Assembly: GCA_023420085.1 (NCBI GenBank)
Contig: JAEZWQ010000023.1
Span: 1 to 39,395, forward strand
DNA from: Bacillota bacterium
Lineage (GTDB): Bacteria > Bacillota > Clostridia > Lachnospirales > Lachnospiraceae
DNA length: 39,395 nt
Direction of reading: 5' to 3'
In this document: positions 23,540 through 31,672 of the stretch, piece by piece
Position numbering within the stretch: the stretch's first letter is position 1
Layout: every line of letters starts with the position of its first letter
Made by a program: the position numbers and the translations under genes
Notes under the pieces: model-generated
The model's input: only the letters and a program-made list of their open reading frames with translations
Databases searched by the model: none
Told to the model about the DNA's origin: nothing

Positions 23540-24763
23540 CTATTGCTTACCTTCAATCAATTCCCATAATTTTGCAGTTATATTATTGCCCCAAAAAGCG
23601 CCAAATTTATTTAACATATAATAATCTTCAATCTTATATGCATAATTTTGACTAACTAATTCTTCAAAATAATTATTAATAGATTCATTATGTAACTTTT
23701 TAAGATCATACTTTAATAATTGTATATCATCAATAGCTTCTTTAATTTTAAAATAATCATCACTCAATTTCATTCCAACGTTATCACTAAAATTTTCAAT
23801 GCACTTTAAATTAAATTCACCAACGTCTATCGGATTCATCATCATTAAATGACCGATATTCCCACCAGCACCGGCTCCAACAGGAAATGTATTTTTGCCT
23901 TCTAGTCTTCTTTTTATATATTTATAATTATCACGATTAGGTCTTACAAGCTTAGTCAATTCAAGAAACTTAAAATTTTCTACATTATCAACTATAGTAA
24001 GGTAACTATCTAAGTCTCTCTTTGTGCTATCATCATTATTAAACTTATCAATATTTTTTCCAAGTCTTGACTCATCCATTACAATCAAACTATAGAATGA
24101 AAATCCCGCAATATCTAGCTTATTAATTATATCGATATCTTCAAATAGTTCCTCTTCCGTTTGATCAAAGTAATTATAAATCAAGTCAATATTAACATTT
24201 TCTAATCCTGTTTCTCTAAGTTTTTTTAACTCATTAATCGCAAATTCAGTATTCCCTCTCCTACCTAAAAGCTTTCTTCCTCTATCAGAAAATGTTTGAA
24301 TACCTATTGATAATCGATTTACTCCAGCCTCTTTTATCTTTTTTAATTTTTCGACTCCTAAATCTGTCAAAGATGTTTCTACAGATATTTCACAATCAAA
24401 AGTTAAGTTTGTATTCTTATAAATGGCTTCTAATATTTTTATTATATCTTCACTCGAAAGAACCGTAGGAGTACCACCGCCAAAGTATATAGAATCTATG
24501 GTAGAATTTTTAAATCCATCATACTTGCCATATAGATTTATTTGATCCACACAAAGATCTGCATAATTTTCAAGAGGTTTTCCAAGACTCCTATTCATAT
24601 TGCAGAATGAGCAAATATTGGAGCAATAAGGCACATGTATATATATTATTTGATTTTCTCCTTTTGCTCCATCTAAGGCTTCTACTATTGATTGTTTCCC
24701 CCTTACATACTTCATCATCCCTTTTCCTATATGATGACTTTTAAGCCTTTTATTAAATAGCAT
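23540..24763 (-). CDS. Radical SAM heme-degrading enzyme (HutW/ChuW/HmuW-like)
   Basis: This 407-residue cytoplasmic enzyme has the radical SAM cluster motif CX3CX2C at C47, C51 and C54 (YCSNICSFCNMN). FGGGTPTVLS near 94-103 and SIGIQTFSDRGRKLLGRR are shared with HemW/HemN relatives. The start LFNKRLKSHHIGKG and the operon context (heme-type ABC importer plus flavodoxin) point to the anaerobic heme-opening group, in which ChuW or HmuW methylates heme, breaks the ring and frees iron. An oxygen-independent coproporphyrinogen oxidase is the main alternative. It overlaps the flavodoxin gene by 11 bases, so the two are coupled. Confidence 0.82.
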   Translation of the reverse strand: MLFNKRLKSHHIGKGMMKYVRGKQSIVEALDGAKGENQIIYIHVPYCSNICSFCNMNRSLGKPLENYADLCVDQINLYGKYDGFKNSTIDSIYFGGGTPTVLSSEDIIKILEAIYKNTNLTFDCEISVETSLTDLGVEKLKKIKEAGVNRLSIGIQTFSDRGRKLLGRRGNTEFAINELKKLRETGLENVNIDLIYNYFDQTEEELFEDIDIINKLDIAGFSFYSLIVMDESRLGKNIDKFNNDDSTKRDLDSYLTIVDNVENFKFLELTKLVRPNRDNYKYIKRRLEGKNTFPVGAGAGGNIGHLMMMNPIDVGEFNLKCIENFSDNVGMKLSDDYFKIKEAIDDIQLLKYDLKKLHNESINNYFEELVSQNYAYKIEDYYMLNKFGAFWGNNITAKLWELIEGKQ

Positions 24764-25262
24764 TACAAATTTCCTCGAAAGCCTTCACTGCATTTTTTAA
24801 ATCATTTTCATCCGGATGCTTAGCTGCTTCTTCATGTCTTTTCATCCTAGCTTCATCCCACTTATGTGGAGATTTATCTCCCATCTTCTTAAACATTTCT
24901 GTTAGCTTTGGATCAATCTTGCCTTGACACATGAAAGTAGCTTTTACAACATTCCCCTTCTTTTCTACTAGTTCAACAACTGTATTCATTGTGCTTTTCG
25001 CATGCTCTGTATCAGGTTCAGCCCCTAATGTCATAAATAATCCTAGGTTTAAACTTTGTAATTCTTCCAAAAATTTTAATGCCTTTTGATCAGCAGTTCC
25101 TTTATCTGCCCAAAATCCTACAATTACATTATCATATGATTGTAAATCTACAGGGCTAACTTCTGCTACATCTTTACAATCTAGGTTATACGCTTTTGCA
25201 ATTGCTTCCCCAACCATTTTTGTATTACCTGTTTTTGAACTATAAACCACTATATTATTCAT
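24753..25262 (-). CDS. Flavodoxin-family protein, probable electron donor
   Basis: This 169-residue protein starts MNNIVVYSSKTGNTKMVGEA, whose SSKTGNT loop is the FMN-phosphate site of flavodoxins. VGFWADKGTAD near 50 corresponds to the second flavin loop. It is longer than a simple flavodoxin, with a charged C-terminal tail. ATG at 25262 is chosen because GGAGG precedes it; an in-frame upstream extension to 25286 would overlap the ATPase gene further. Between the heme importer and the radical SAM enzyme, it probably supplies electrons for heme breakdown, as HmuF does in Fusobacterium (inferred by analogy). Confidence 0.82.
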   Translation of the reverse strand: MNNIVVYSSKTGNTKMVGEAIAKAYNLDCKDVAEVSPVDLQSYDNVIVGFWADKGTADQKALKFLEELQSLNLGLFMTLGAEPDTEHAKSTMNTVVELVEKKGNVVKATFMCQGKIDPKLTEMFKKMGDKSPHKWDEARMKRHEEAAKHPDENDLKNAVKAFEEICNAI

Positions 25263-26049
25263 TATTTTTCCTCCATTTCTTTGCAATTATATGTGGATAT
25301 CCATCAATCTCTATTATATCAGCATCAATGTTATAAATATCCCTTATTATCTCAATTTTCGCTAAATCTTTAGGAATTCCTTGGTATGCAATTTTACTAT
25401 TTTTTATCACAATTATCTCATCGCTATACTTAAAAGCTTGATTCAAATCGTGTAATACCATTATAATAGTCAGTCCTTTACTCCTATTTATATCCCTTAC
25501 AAATTCTAACATATCTAATTGGTATGATATATCTAGATATGTTGTCGGTTCATCAAGCAATAGTATTTCTGTATCCTGTGCTAATGCCATTGCCAACCAT
25601 ACTCTTTGTTTTTCACCACCAGAAAGTGTACAAATATTTTTATCCCTCATGTGATAAATATTTGCCTCTTGCATAGCTCTTTCCACTGCTAACCTATCTT
25701 CTTTTGTGGTCATCTCATACCATTTTTTATGAGGTATTCTACCTATATAAATTAATTTTTCTACTGTAAAATCATGTGGACATGGGTTTTGCTGCAATAG
25801 TATTCCAATCTTTTTTGCAACTTCTTTTTGCGTCATATATGCTAAATTTTTATCAAAAATATTTATAGCACCATTTTTGACTTTTAACAATTTCCCAAAA
25901 GATTTTAATAATGTAGACTTTCCAGCTCCATTAGGACCTATAATAGTTGTAATTTTTCCCTTTTTAATATTTGCATATGTATCTTCTATTATATTTCTAT
26001 TTTCATATCCAAGAGTAAGATTATCTATGTTTATTGCATTACTATCCAT
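25255..26049 (-). CDS. ABC transporter ATPase, heme/iron type
   Basis: This 264-residue ATPase of the FepC/HmuV group has Walker A GPNGAGKST near residues 39-47, the signature CTLSGGEKQRVWLAMALA near 140-157, and Walker B ILLLDEPTTYLDI near 162-174, followed by the His switch in VLHDLNQAF. All catalytic motifs are present. It overlaps the permease gene by 8 bases and the flavodoxin gene by 8 bases. It energises the importer formed by the two upstream genes. Confidence 0.92.
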   Translation of the reverse strand: MDSNAINIDNLTLGYENRNIIEDTYANIKKGKITTIIGPNGAGKSTLLKSFGKLLKVKNGAINIFDKNLAYMTQKEVAKKIGILLQQNPCPHDFTVEKLIYIGRIPHKKWYEMTTKEDRLAVERAMQEANIYHMRDKNICTLSGGEKQRVWLAMALAQDTEILLLDEPTTYLDISYQLDMLEFVRDINRSKGLTIIMVLHDLNQAFKYSDEIIVIKNSKIAYQGIPKDLAKIEIIRDIYNIDADIIEIDGYPHIIAKKWRKNNE

Positions 26050-27031
26050 TATTCCTCCTCTGTCTTAAAAGATATAGGAAAAATGGCCCACCTATTACTG
26101 CCATTATTGTACCTACTGGTAATTCTATAGGTGCAACAATCGTCCTTGCCAACGTATCTGTGATAAGTAAGAATACAGCTCCATTTATCATAGAAAATGG
26201 TAATAAATATTTATAGTCAGATCCTACAAGCAATCTGGATATATGTGGTACTACTAGACCTATAAATCCAATTACTCCAACTGCAGCTGTCGTTACACTT
26301 GCTAAAAATGCCCCAAGTAGACTTAATAGTATCCTAGCTTTATGAATATCAAGTCCCAAATTGGCTGCTTTTTCATCTCCTAATAGTAATAAATTTGATC
26401 CTCTTATACAGAACAATGATAAAATTAGTCCTATCACTATATATGGTAAAAATATAACTATATCGTTCCATGTCCTGCCTGCAAGCGTTCCATTAAGCCA
26501 TAATATAACCGATTGAATCTTTTCACTATTCAATACTGATATCAAACTAGACGCCCCTCCTAGCATTGCATTGACTGCAATACCTACTAGAAGTAGCCGT
26601 ATGCTACTTATCCCATCTCTCCACGATAGTATATATATTAAAATAGTTGCTAATATCCCACCGATAAATGCTAAAAAAGGTAGGGCATTTGCATATACAG
26701 GAAATACTATCAGTATAAGCATTATACTTAAACTAGCACCTGATGAAACACCAATAATTCCAGGATCTGCTAACGGATTTTGCATTACTGCTTGAAGCAA
26801 TGCTCCTGATACTGCTAGTCCTGCGCCAACAAAAATAGCTAATACTATTCTTGGTAATCTAATATTTTTTATTATCTCAACCTGAGTATCATTAAGTACA
26901 CTAGCATCAAAAATCGACTTTACAATATCTGTAAAGTCAATTTTTATGCTCCCAAGTCCTATAGAGATTATTACTGCTATTATAAGTAAAATAAAACTGC
27001 CTATATACAAAAGCGTCTTATTTTTATTCAT
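26042..27031 (-). CDS. FecCD-family ABC permease
   Basis: This 329-residue protein with about ten hydrophobic helices forms the membrane channel for iron-siderophore, heme or cobalamin import. Family segments include LPRIVLAIFVGAGLAVSGAL near 57-76, NPLADPGIIGVSSGA near 85-99, and GFIGLVVPHISRLLVG near 260-275. ATG at 27031 is preferred over TTG at 27037, though neither has a strong ribosome site. The overlap with the lipoprotein gene suggests coupling. Substrate is taken as heme from the operon's last two genes. Confidence 0.92.
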   Translation of the reverse strand: MNKNKTLLYIGSFILLIIAVIISIGLGSIKIDFTDIVKSIFDASVLNDTQVEIIKNIRLPRIVLAIFVGAGLAVSGALLQAVMQNPLADPGIIGVSSGASLSIMLILIVFPVYANALPFLAFIGGILATILIYILSWRDGISSIRLLLVGIAVNAMLGGASSLISVLNSEKIQSVILWLNGTLAGRTWNDIVIFLPYIVIGLILSLFCIRGSNLLLLGDEKAANLGLDIHKARILLSLLGAFLASVTTAAVGVIGFIGLVVPHISRLLVGSDYKYLLPFSMINGAVFLLITDTLARTIVAPIELPVGTIMAVIGGPFFLYLLRQRRNNG

Positions 27032-27941
27032 ATGCAACTTTCACTAGTTCTTCTATTGCATCAGCAACATGTATATTACCTGTTACAGAAAAAATCTTAT
27101 TATCCAAGAATACCACCTTATCATTCTTAACAGCGTTGATATTTTTAAGTGCTGGATTTTCACTGAACGCTTTTTCAACCATCATTTTACTTGTTTGTGG
27201 ATCAACATGATTCATAACTAATATTACATCAGGATTTTCAGCAATTATATTTTCCATAGAAAGAGGAATATAACTCTTTTCATTATCGCCAGCCACATTA
27301 TTTATATTCATTTTTTTAAGTAATGAACCTATATAACTAGATGATGTCCCTACCAAAATTGATTTAGGTGTACCAAAAAGATATAATACTTTTTTAGATG
27401 TTTTACCTTCTGTTTTCTTAAACGCAGCTTCAGATCTTGATTCAATCTCTTCTACTAGCTTATCAGTACTGTCTTTAATATTAAGCTCATTACCGATTTC
27501 TTTTATTGAATTTATAATTCCGTCATAGCTTCCTAAATCTAAAAACTTACTATTTATATTTAATGCTCCAAGTTTTTTCTCATTTGCTTCTTGTAAAGAT
27601 TTTTCAGAGAAGAAAATATCAGGATTAACTGATTTTACAACCTCAGCATCTGGTGTCATAGGTTTTCCAATTTTCTTTACATCTTTATATGCTCCCAAGT
27701 CATAGTCAGTTTCAGGAACACCAACCACATTTTTATATCCTAGTTTATTAAATATTTCAGCTATGGCAACTGTTCCTAGGACAACTTTTTTCTCCTCAGC
27801 AGTTCTCTCCTTCTCCTGAGTTGATTCAGTCTTAGTCTCTTTTTTATCGCTCTTAGTTTCTGTCCCGCACCCTACAATAGTCATTCCAAGTGTGAAAACA
27901 GTTGCTAATGCAATAAATTTACTAAATAAATTCTTCTTCAT
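27024..27941 (-). CDS. Heme/iron-binding lipoprotein of an ABC importer
   Basis: This 305-residue exported protein captures the substrate outside the membrane. The signal MKKNLFSKFIALATVFTLGM ends in the lipobox IVGC, with Cys at about residue 25. A Lys/Glu-rich linker follows, and then a TroA/FecB-like two-lobe domain (about 50-305) with TPDAEVVKSVNPDIFF, SYIPLSMENIIAENPDVIL and VFLDNKIF. The overall pattern resembles IsdE/HmuT. It is the first operon gene, behind a promoter and an unusual leader hairpin. Cobalamin or siderophore binding cannot be excluded by sequence alone. Confidence 0.87.
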   Translation of the reverse strand: MKKNLFSKFIALATVFTLGMTIVGCGTETKSDKKETKTESTQEKERTAEEKKVVLGTVAIAEIFNKLGYKNVVGVPETDYDLGAYKDVKKIGKPMTPDAEVVKSVNPDIFFSEKSLQEANEKKLGALNINSKFLDLGSYDGIINSIKEIGNELNIKDSTDKLVEEIESRSEAAFKKTEGKTSKKVLYLFGTPKSILVGTSSSYIGSLLKKMNINNVAGDNEKSYIPLSMENIIAENPDVILVMNHVDPQTSKMMVEKAFSENPALKNINAVKNDKVVFLDNKIFSVTGNIHVADAIEELVKVAYE

Positions 27942-27949
27942 ACTTTTTA

Positions 27950-27985
27950 TGATACATTTATAAGTAATGTATCAAACTCTCCTTT
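27950..27985 (-). promoter_or_regulatory. Leader hairpin between ribosome site and start codon of the heme operon
   Basis: On the minus strand, AAAGGAGAG (27985-27977) is followed by TGATACAT (27974-27967), nine bases, then ATGTATCA (27957-27950), and eight bases later by the ATG. The ribosome site is about 35 bases from the start, too far to work in the linear RNA. If the 8-bp stem folds, spacing becomes about ten bases. As DNA, the same 25-bp dyad could be an operator. Iron or heme control is likely but not shown. Confidence 0.55.
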
Positions 27986-28016
27986 CTTAATTAAATAGTT
28001 GTATGTTACACTAGTT

Positions 28017-28044
28017 ATTATATGCTAATTCATTTTATTGTCAA
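28017..28044 (-). promoter_or_regulatory. Promoter of the heme operon
   Basis: On the minus strand TTGACA (28044-28039) and TATAAT (28022-28017) are perfect consensus boxes with a 16-base spacer. The start site would fall near 28010, leaving a leader of about 70 bases that includes the dyad at 27950-27974. Such a strong promoter suggests control by a repressor. Confidence 0.8.
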
Positions 28045-28258
28045 TCTTAGTTATATTTTAAAACTACCTATAATATTGGCAAATTTAAGTTTAAATATAT
28101 TTTGATTTTGTTCTATAAAAAAAGACTACCACTTCATACTTCATATAAACTTAGATACTAAAAGTTATCTCTTAAATCCAAACTTTTTGAATCAGTTTAT
28201 ATACTATGTAAAATAGGTAATCTTTTTATAAGATAAGATGATATTAAATTAAATTTTC

Positions 28259-30190
28259 TTAATATCCTACAATATATGCATCATATATTGAGTATCCATA
28301 TCTATTATTTCTTGATACTCCTTGAAATCTCACATATTTTGCAGAAGATGGTTCAAATGTTATAAATACGTCTTTTTGTTGTCTAAATGTATTCTTCTGG
28401 ACTCTCTTAACTTCTTCAAAGTTAACACCATCATAAGAAGTTAATATCTTAAACTCTGAATCTTGTCCATTTTCAAATAAAATCTTTATTCCTGTCACAA
28501 CTCTTTCATCATCTAGTTCAAAGGTAATTGATTCATTATCTTTCCAATCACTTGCCCATCTAGAATTTTTATTATTATCTATTGCTGAATTAGCTCTATA
28601 ATCTTTCCATGGATGCCATTCATAGCTTGAAGAATATGCAGATATAGGTTTAAGCACAACTGCATCTGTTGTTTCACTATATACTAAAGTTGTCATTGAA
28701 TGTGCTGGTAAATTTACTGTTACCATCTTTCCAGAATCTACTACATTAACAGTTTGTGCGTAATCTTTTACATTTCCTAGGAATACTGCTATATCACCAT
28801 TAGCTTTTTTTACTGCAGTCTTTTCAATTCCTTCAAAATTTATATCGCTTCTAATAGACTTAGTACCTGGTTGTATTTCCTTACTTAGTCTTTTCAATAT
28901 ATAATATGCTGGATTATAAACTAAATTAAGATTTTTATCTAGCATTATTGGTGCATGGCACTTATTAACAACTCCTTGTGTTGGTCCACCCTCAGAATCT
29001 AATAATAAATTCCAATCTATCCAGCTAGAAGTTCCATGTTCAAAGTCGTTTAAAATATCATATATGTATCTATCTGCAGGATCAAAACTTCCTAGCCATG
29101 GTCCCTTCTCTTGGCAAGCCTCTGTGGCATATAATTTTATATTTGGATATACCTTCTTAACCTCATCTAAACTATAAAAATCCCTTGACCACATTGGTTT
29201 GCCTGCAATTTCATGCCAAATGTCACCTGCATACCAATGAAATGCTATTCCATCAATATATTTTCTAGCTTCGGCATTATTAAGTACTCCTAAATTATAT
29301 TTAATAAAGCCATCTCCATGCATTGGATCATTACCTTTATCCCAATCCCATATAAGAAGTTCAGGGTCCAACCCATTTTCTTCAAGCTTTGGTCCAAGGT
29401 GCTTTCCTATAAATTCTGCAGTGTCATTTATTGACCAAGTACAAGCCTCCCATTTAGGGTTATTTTGTGCTTCATTTTGGATTGATATTGAAAATATATC
29501 TATTCCTTCATTTTTGTATGCTTTTAGATAATTTACAAAATATTGAGCGTATGAATCAAAATATTTTGTGTCAATTGAATTATCTACTAATTTTAATGCT
29601 GCTGTTCCTGTTTGTCCTCTTCTAACCCCACTTTTTTTCATCCATGCTGGAGGTGCCCAAGGTGCAGCAAAAAATTTCATATCATTTCTATAAGATTTGA
29701 TTCTTTTTAATGCCGGTAAGACATATTCTCTATCACCATCAATAGAAAAGTTCTTTAATTCTGGATCTGGTTTTTCTGTATCATTATAGCTATAACTTTT
29801 AACAGAAAAATCTGCAGATCCTATACTTGATCTTACAATAGAGTAGTTTGCACCATCCTTTGAAAAGTATGCATCATATACTTCTTTTTGCTTCTCTGGC
29901 GATAATAAACTTAAGTTATAGGCTGTAGACTCAGTCATGGCCCCACCAATACCTAAAATCTCTTGTCTTTCATCTCCTGAAAATACTCTAATAGTCTTTT
30001 GTGTGTCTGCCTTTTGATCATAAGTTTTCATTTGTAAATCAGGTAGTTTCATATCCATATCGCCATTTTTTACTGTCTGATATACCTCAACTTTTGGCAT
30101 ATTTAAGGCGATTGTTTCATTTGCATTTACTCCTAATGGAGTAGCAATCATACTAAGTGTTAAAGCCAACGTTAGTATCTTCTTCTTCAT
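28259..30190 (-). CDS. Secreted GH30 glycosidase with C-terminal discoidin/CBM32-like domain
   Basis: This 643-residue exported enzyme has a signal peptide MKKKILTLALTLS...VNA (about 1-23) and a GH30 catalytic barrel with beta-sandwich (about 65-510). The acid/base Glu lies in SISIQNEAQ (E240) and the nucleophile in LYATEACQE (E357). GIGGAMTEST and AAPWAPPAWMK are typical of the glucosylceramidase branch. The last 130 residues form an F5/8C-type domain (AIDNNKNSRWASDWKDN...YVRFQGVSRN) for binding glycans. ATG at 30190 follows AAGGAAGG; an upstream in-frame ATG at 30241 would put 17 residues before the signal. The substrate may be glucosylceramide or beta-1,6-glucan. It is a single-gene transcript. 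Confidence 0.9.
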   Translation of the reverse strand: MKKKILTLALTLSMIATPLGVNANETIALNMPKVEVYQTVKNGDMDMKLPDLQMKTYDQKADTQKTIRVFSGDERQEILGIGGAMTESTAYNLSLLSPEKQKEVYDAYFSKDGANYSIVRSSIGSADFSVKSYSYNDTEKPDPELKNFSIDGDREYVLPALKRIKSYRNDMKFFAAPWAPPAWMKKSGVRRGQTGTAALKLVDNSIDTKYFDSYAQYFVNYLKAYKNEGIDIFSISIQNEAQNNPKWEACTWSINDTAEFIGKHLGPKLEENGLDPELLIWDWDKGNDPMHGDGFIKYNLGVLNNAEARKYIDGIAFHWYAGDIWHEIAGKPMWSRDFYSLDEVKKVYPNIKLYATEACQEKGPWLGSFDPADRYIYDILNDFEHGTSSWIDWNLLLDSEGGPTQGVVNKCHAPIMLDKNLNLVYNPAYYILKRLSKEIQPGTKSIRSDINFEGIEKTAVKKANGDIAVFLGNVKDYAQTVNVVDSGKMVTVNLPAHSMTTLVYSETTDAVVLKPISAYSSSYEWHPWKDYRANSAIDNNKNSRWASDWKDNESITFELDDERVVTGIKILFENGQDSEFKILTSYDGVNFEEVKRVQKNTFRQQKDVFITFEPSSAKYVRFQGVSRNNRYGYSIYDAYIVGY

Positions 30191-30355
30191 AATGAATTTT
30201 CCTTCCTTAATACTATAAAATGATTTAATACTTTTATTCATACATTTAAATATTTTTTCAAAATATTTTTTATTGATTTTTTGAACATTATTTCACCGAT
30301 TTAATTTAAAGATAAATGTTAATATGACTTTCATTTTATATAATCTATATCTTCC

Positions 30356-30384
30356 TTGACAAAAAAATGCTTTTTTATTATAGT
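30356..30384 (+). promoter_or_regulatory. Promoter of the queuosine-salvage operon
   Basis: TTGACA at 30356-30361 and TATAGT at 30379-30384 have a 17-base spacer. Transcription would begin just before the preQ1 aptamer at 30391. The GH30 promoter must lie in the same 245-base divergent gap on the other strand, but I cannot place it firmly in this A/T-rich sequence. Confidence 0.75.
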
Positions 30385-30390
30385 CATATG

Positions 30391-30429
30391 TAGTGTTTCT
30401 TGGCACCCACTGTAAAAAAATCAAGGAGG
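30391..30429 (+). promoter_or_regulatory. PreQ1-I riboswitch
   Basis: TAGTG (30391-30395) pairs with CACTG (30408-30412) as stem P1. The loop TTTCTTGGCAC contains CTTG, which can pair with CAAG in the tail, after the A-rich stretch TAAAAAAAT. This is the H-type pseudoknot of preQ1 class I. The pseudoknot partner CAAGG overlaps the ribosome site AAGGAGG (30423-30429), so bound preQ1 would hide it and block translation. Downstream genes include the preQ1/queuine transporter QueT, which strongly supports the call. Confidence 0.85.
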
Positions 30430-30435
30430 AAAAAT

Positions 30436-31131
30436 ATGGTAAGATATTCCATTATAAATGAGGTAAACCCTCGTGAAATTGTTTTACTCAAATCTTTTCC
30501 ATGCAGACATGGAAGGTGTAGTTTTTGTGATTATATATCAGATAATGAAAAGGATGAAAATATTATAATCCCATTCAATAAGAACGTATTAAAAAACGTA
30601 ACTGGTATATATAGGCAACTGGAGGTAATAAACTCTGCTTCAATATTTGAACTACCCAAGCGGACTTGGCAAGATATTTTGCATACATGTATAGATAATG
30701 ATATAAAGACTTTATATTTTGAATGTCATTATTCATATAAAGATAGACTTCATGAGGTTTATGATTATTTCAAAGGAATATCTATAATATTTAAATGTGG
30801 TATTGAAACCTTTGATAATGACTTTAGAAATAATATCCTTAAGAAGGGTACTTATTTTTATTCTCCAGAAGAAGTAAAGAATTACTTTAAAAGTATTTGC
30901 CTTTTAGTTGGTATTAATGGTCAGACTAAGGCTATGATAGATAATGATATAAAAATCGCTTTAGACCATTTTGATAGAATTTGCATAAATATGTTTGAGG
31001 AAAACTCAACACAAATAAAAAAAGATGAAGCTCTTCAAAAATGGTTCTTGGATAAATATTCATATCTTAAAGATAATCCAAAAGTTGAACTTTTATTAAA
31101 TATTACTGATTTTGGTGTAGGAACTAAATAA
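30436..31131 (+). CDS. Radical SAM protein, candidate queuine lyase (QueL-like)
   Basis: This 231-residue protein has a cysteine motif CX4CX2C at C23, C28 and C31 (FPCRHGRCSFCDYI), consistent with radical SAM iron-sulfur binding. It is short for the superfamily. It lies behind a preQ1 riboswitch and 22 bases before queT. QueL of Clostridioides difficile cleaves queuine to recover preQ1 and is a radical SAM protein encoded with queT-like genes, so QueL is the best candidate; the assignment rests mainly on context. The nucleosidase QueK that would act with it is not visible here. ATG at 30436 is set by AAGGAGG six bases before. Confidence 0.72.
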   Translation: MVRYSIINEVNPREIVLLKSFPCRHGRCSFCDYISDNEKDENIIIPFNKNVLKNVTGIYRQLEVINSASIFELPKRTWQDILHTCIDNDIKTLYFECHYSYKDRLHEVYDYFKGISIIFKCGIETFDNDFRNNILKKGTYFYSPEEVKNYFKSICLLVGINGQTKAMIDNDIKIALDHFDRICINMFEENSTQIKKDEALQKWFLDKYSYLKDNPKVELLLNITDFGVGTK

Positions 31132-31153
31132 ATTATAAAAAGGAGATTACCAC

Positions 31154-31672
31154 ATGAATAATAAATATATTTCTAAATACTTTTTTGATAACATATTAAA
31201 TGTAAAAAACAACAAAGTTAAACTAATTGTTGCAAATGCTGTTATTGCAGCTATATATGTTGTTATAACATATGCTATTGCTCCTATTGGATATGGAACA
31301 ATACAATTCAGAATATCGGAGCTATTAAACTGGACTACTTGGATGAATCCTGCTGCTATTCCTGGGCTTGTTATTGGTTGTTTTATTGCAAATTTAAATA
31401 GTCCTTTTGGATTTATCGATGTTATCTTTGGTACATTTGCAACATTTTTAACTTGTTTTTTGATGAGTAGGACTAAAAATATTTACATCGCTTCTATTTG
31501 GGCAAGTATTTTTTCTATATTAATAGGTGTTGAACTTTTGATAACTGGTATGCCATTTCCTGTAGCTGCAATTGAAACATCTTATATCATGATTTCTGAA
31601 CTAATAATCATGGCTATAATTGGTATACCTATTGTTATATTACTTGAAAGGAAGTTTATAAAAAATGAATAA
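31154..31672 (+). CDS. queT: QueT-type queuosine precursor transporter (ECF S component)
   Basis: This 172-residue membrane protein has five to six helices. APIGYGTIQFRISELLNW near residues 43-60 and NLNSPFGFIDVIFGTFATF near 82-100 are hallmarks of the QueT S-component family. It captures preQ1 or queuine and works with a shared ECF energy module encoded elsewhere. An AAGGAG site precedes the ATG. The last codons overlap the amylase gene by 8 bases. Confidence 0.93.
   Translation: MNNKYISKYFFDNILNVKNNKVKLIVANAVIAAIYVVITYAIAPIGYGTIQFRISELLNWTTWMNPAAIPGLVIGCFIANLNSPFGFIDVIFGTFATFLTCFLMSRTKNIYIASIWASIFSILIGVELLITGMPFPVAAIETSYIMISELIIMAIIGIPIVILLERKFIKNE

Noticed and set aside
27950..27974. The heme-operon dyad as a Fur box
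   Set aside because: TGATACAT/ATGTATCA differs from the usual TGATAATNATTATCA pattern in sequence and spacing; only a generic operator or hairpin can be claimed.
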